64,000 nucleotides of DNA from Rhodanobacteraceae bacterium (GTDB taxonomy: Bacteria; Pseudomonadota; Gammaproteobacteria; Xanthomonadales; SZUA-5), in the NCBI GenBank assembly GCA_016717705.1, contig JADKFD010000003.1, forward strand, positions 124,001 to 188,000, given 5' to 3'. The notes under the pieces were generated by a model, which was not told the DNA's origin, did no database searches, and saw only the letters and a list, made by a program, of their open reading frames with translations. Positions within the stretch are counted from its first letter, which is position 1, and each line of letters begins with the position of its first letter. Both the position numbers and the translations under genes were made by a program. Positions 63,275-64,000 of this stretch are shown piece by piece.

Positions 63275-63455
63275 TTTTGTAGAGCCGAGCTTGCTCGGCT
63301 TGGGATCGCGCAAAGGCAGCGGAGCAAGCTCCGCTCTACAAGCAAAAGCAAAGGCAGCGGAGCAAGCTCCGCTCTACAACAGCGCAAAGGCAGCGGAGCA
63401 AGCTCCGCTCTACAAGAGCACAAAGGCAGCGGAGCAAGCTCCGCTCTACACCAGC
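63275..63455. repeat. Tandem array of GCGGAGCAAGCTCCGC hairpins
   Basis: A GTAGAGCCGAGCTTGCTCGG hairpin (63280) is followed by four units of AAAGGCAGCGGAGCAAGCTC-CGCTCTACA at 35-45 base spacing, each a perfect GCGGAGC-AA-GCTCCGC stem. The preceding 63161-63270 is a related GC-rich stretch with paired GCGGAAGCTCCGCC. No gene is seen in 63161-63523. Confidence 0.88.
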
Positions 63456-63523
63456 ACGCTACGCCAACGCCTTATCGATCGCCGCGATCGCTTCGGGGCA
63501 CATCGGGCTTGGGCTTCGGCACG

Positions 63524-64000
63524 TCATAAAGCACCAGCGCGAATCCCGGCGGCGCGCTCGGCAAGCTTGCGCTTCACTGGCGGCAGATGGTCGATCACAC
63601 GCAGCCCGAGGGCACGCGCGGCCACCAGCGGGCCTTCGGCCACGCCGTAGAGTCGGTTCAGTCCGTCGAAGGCACGCGCTGCCAGTGTGGCTTCGCTGCG
63701 GCGCTCACGGCCCCAACGCAGCAGATCGGAGTCGCCAAACGGTGCGCGCTGCGCCGCCCGGGCGCGCGCGACGCTGGCGAGCAGCGCGCTGATGTCCTCA
63801 AATCCCAGGTTGACGCCCTGGCCGGCCAAGGGATGCACCACGTGGGCGGCATCGCCGACCAGGATGACGCGCTGATCGACGAAGCGCTGGGCAATCTGCA
63901 ACCGTAGTGGAAAAGCGGCGCGCTCGGCCGCCAGACGCACGCGCCCGAATTGGCCGGCGCTGGCGCGCTGCAGTTGCGCTTCGAATTGCTCGACCGGTTC
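63524..64000 (-). CDS. UbiH/Coq6-type FAD monooxygenase, C-terminal part (5' end outside window)
   Basis: The last ~158 codons of a flavin monooxygenase of ubiquinone synthesis. The second FAD motif is RVILVGDAAHVVHPLAGQGV-NLGFED, with the family's typical ALLASVARAR helix after it, then ARAFDGLNRLYG and LRVIDHLPPVKRKLAERAAG at the end. UbiH, UbiF and UbiI cannot be separated from this fragment. The open frame continues past base 64000. Confidence 0.88.
   Translation of the reverse strand, partial: EPVEQFEAQLQRASAGQFGRVRLAAERAAFPLRLQIAQRFVDQRVILVGDAAHVVHPLAGQGVNLGFEDISALLASVARARAAQRAPFGDSDLLRWGRERRSEATLAARAFDGLNRLYGVAEGPLVAARALGLRVIDHLPPVKRKLAERAAGIRAGAL

Overview
The window is high-GC DNA, and its gene content and order point to a gammaproteobacterium of the Xanthomonadales (Lysobacterales). 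The supporting signs are the order isoaspartate methyltransferase - tolC - waaA - lpxL-like acyltransferase, yggS divergent from pilT with pilU nearby, miaB - phoH-like - ybeY, and very dense short hairpin repeats between genes. The assignment is inferred from recognised proteins and layout; no search was run. Several core genes carry single-base frameshifts. A 26-G run (11045-11070) and an almost pure G/C stretch (58153-58630) suggest that parts are draft or metagenome-quality sequence, so each frameshift should be read with that in mind.

Layout. 1-8.7 kb: end of pepQ, a von Willebrand-A lipoprotein, a DUF2238-like membrane protein, a secreted beta-propeller-like repeat protein divergent from a Ser/Thr kinase with TPRs, and a glutathione S-transferase. 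8.9-13.2 kb: thiC (frameshifted) behind a TPP riboswitch, and a frameshifted prolyl oligopeptidase. 13.5-22.4 kb: a TetR - HlyD - ABC ATPase - ABC permease efflux operon with a palindromic operator, followed by pcm, tolC, waaA and an LpxL-like acyltransferase. 22.5-31 kb: purC, an AmgK-like sugar kinase, crcB, rarA, miaB, ybeZ, ybeY and a double-receiver response regulator. 31.2-45.6 kb: pilU, an exported protein, pilT, yggS, a DUF6265-cyclophilin fusion, a TIGR04222 protein with a Cys-Gly tail, a POT peptide transporter, a MscS channel with a cyclic-nucleotide domain, a YebC regulator, a broken hydrolase and a two-domain PPK2 polyphosphate:AMP phosphotransferase. 55.7-64 kb: a zinc metalloprotease, a class V aminotransferase, dcd, a cyclophilin, a DUF350 protein, nth and the end of a UbiH-type monooxygenase.

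The accessory region is 45.6-55.5 kb. Its centre is the wreck of a type I-F CRISPR-Cas locus. It has a 14-repeat array (28-bp repeats, mostly 32-bp spacers), an IS21-family element whose left end cuts the leader-side repeat, and beyond the IS right end the first ~98 codons of type I-F cas1, cut exactly at the IS. The rest of cas1, cas2-3, csy1-csy3, cas6f and the leader are gone. No target duplication flanks the IS, which fits an IS-mediated deletion. The array's far end is also truncated, by a ~125-bp dispersed repeat. Next comes a duplicated WYL-regulator segment bracketing a Phd/PIN toxin-antitoxin pair, then a RhuM-family gene, then ~700 bp of 43-bp tandem repeats in two opposed arrays that look like a decayed 14-residue-repeat gene.

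The non-coding DNA holds several distinct hairpin repeat families, often as inverted pairs. At least four intergenic sites carry paired, inverted, low-complexity tracts, each with its own repeat word, around a 60-155 bp core. Some of these repeats supply the stop codon or the C-terminal tail of the neighbouring gene.
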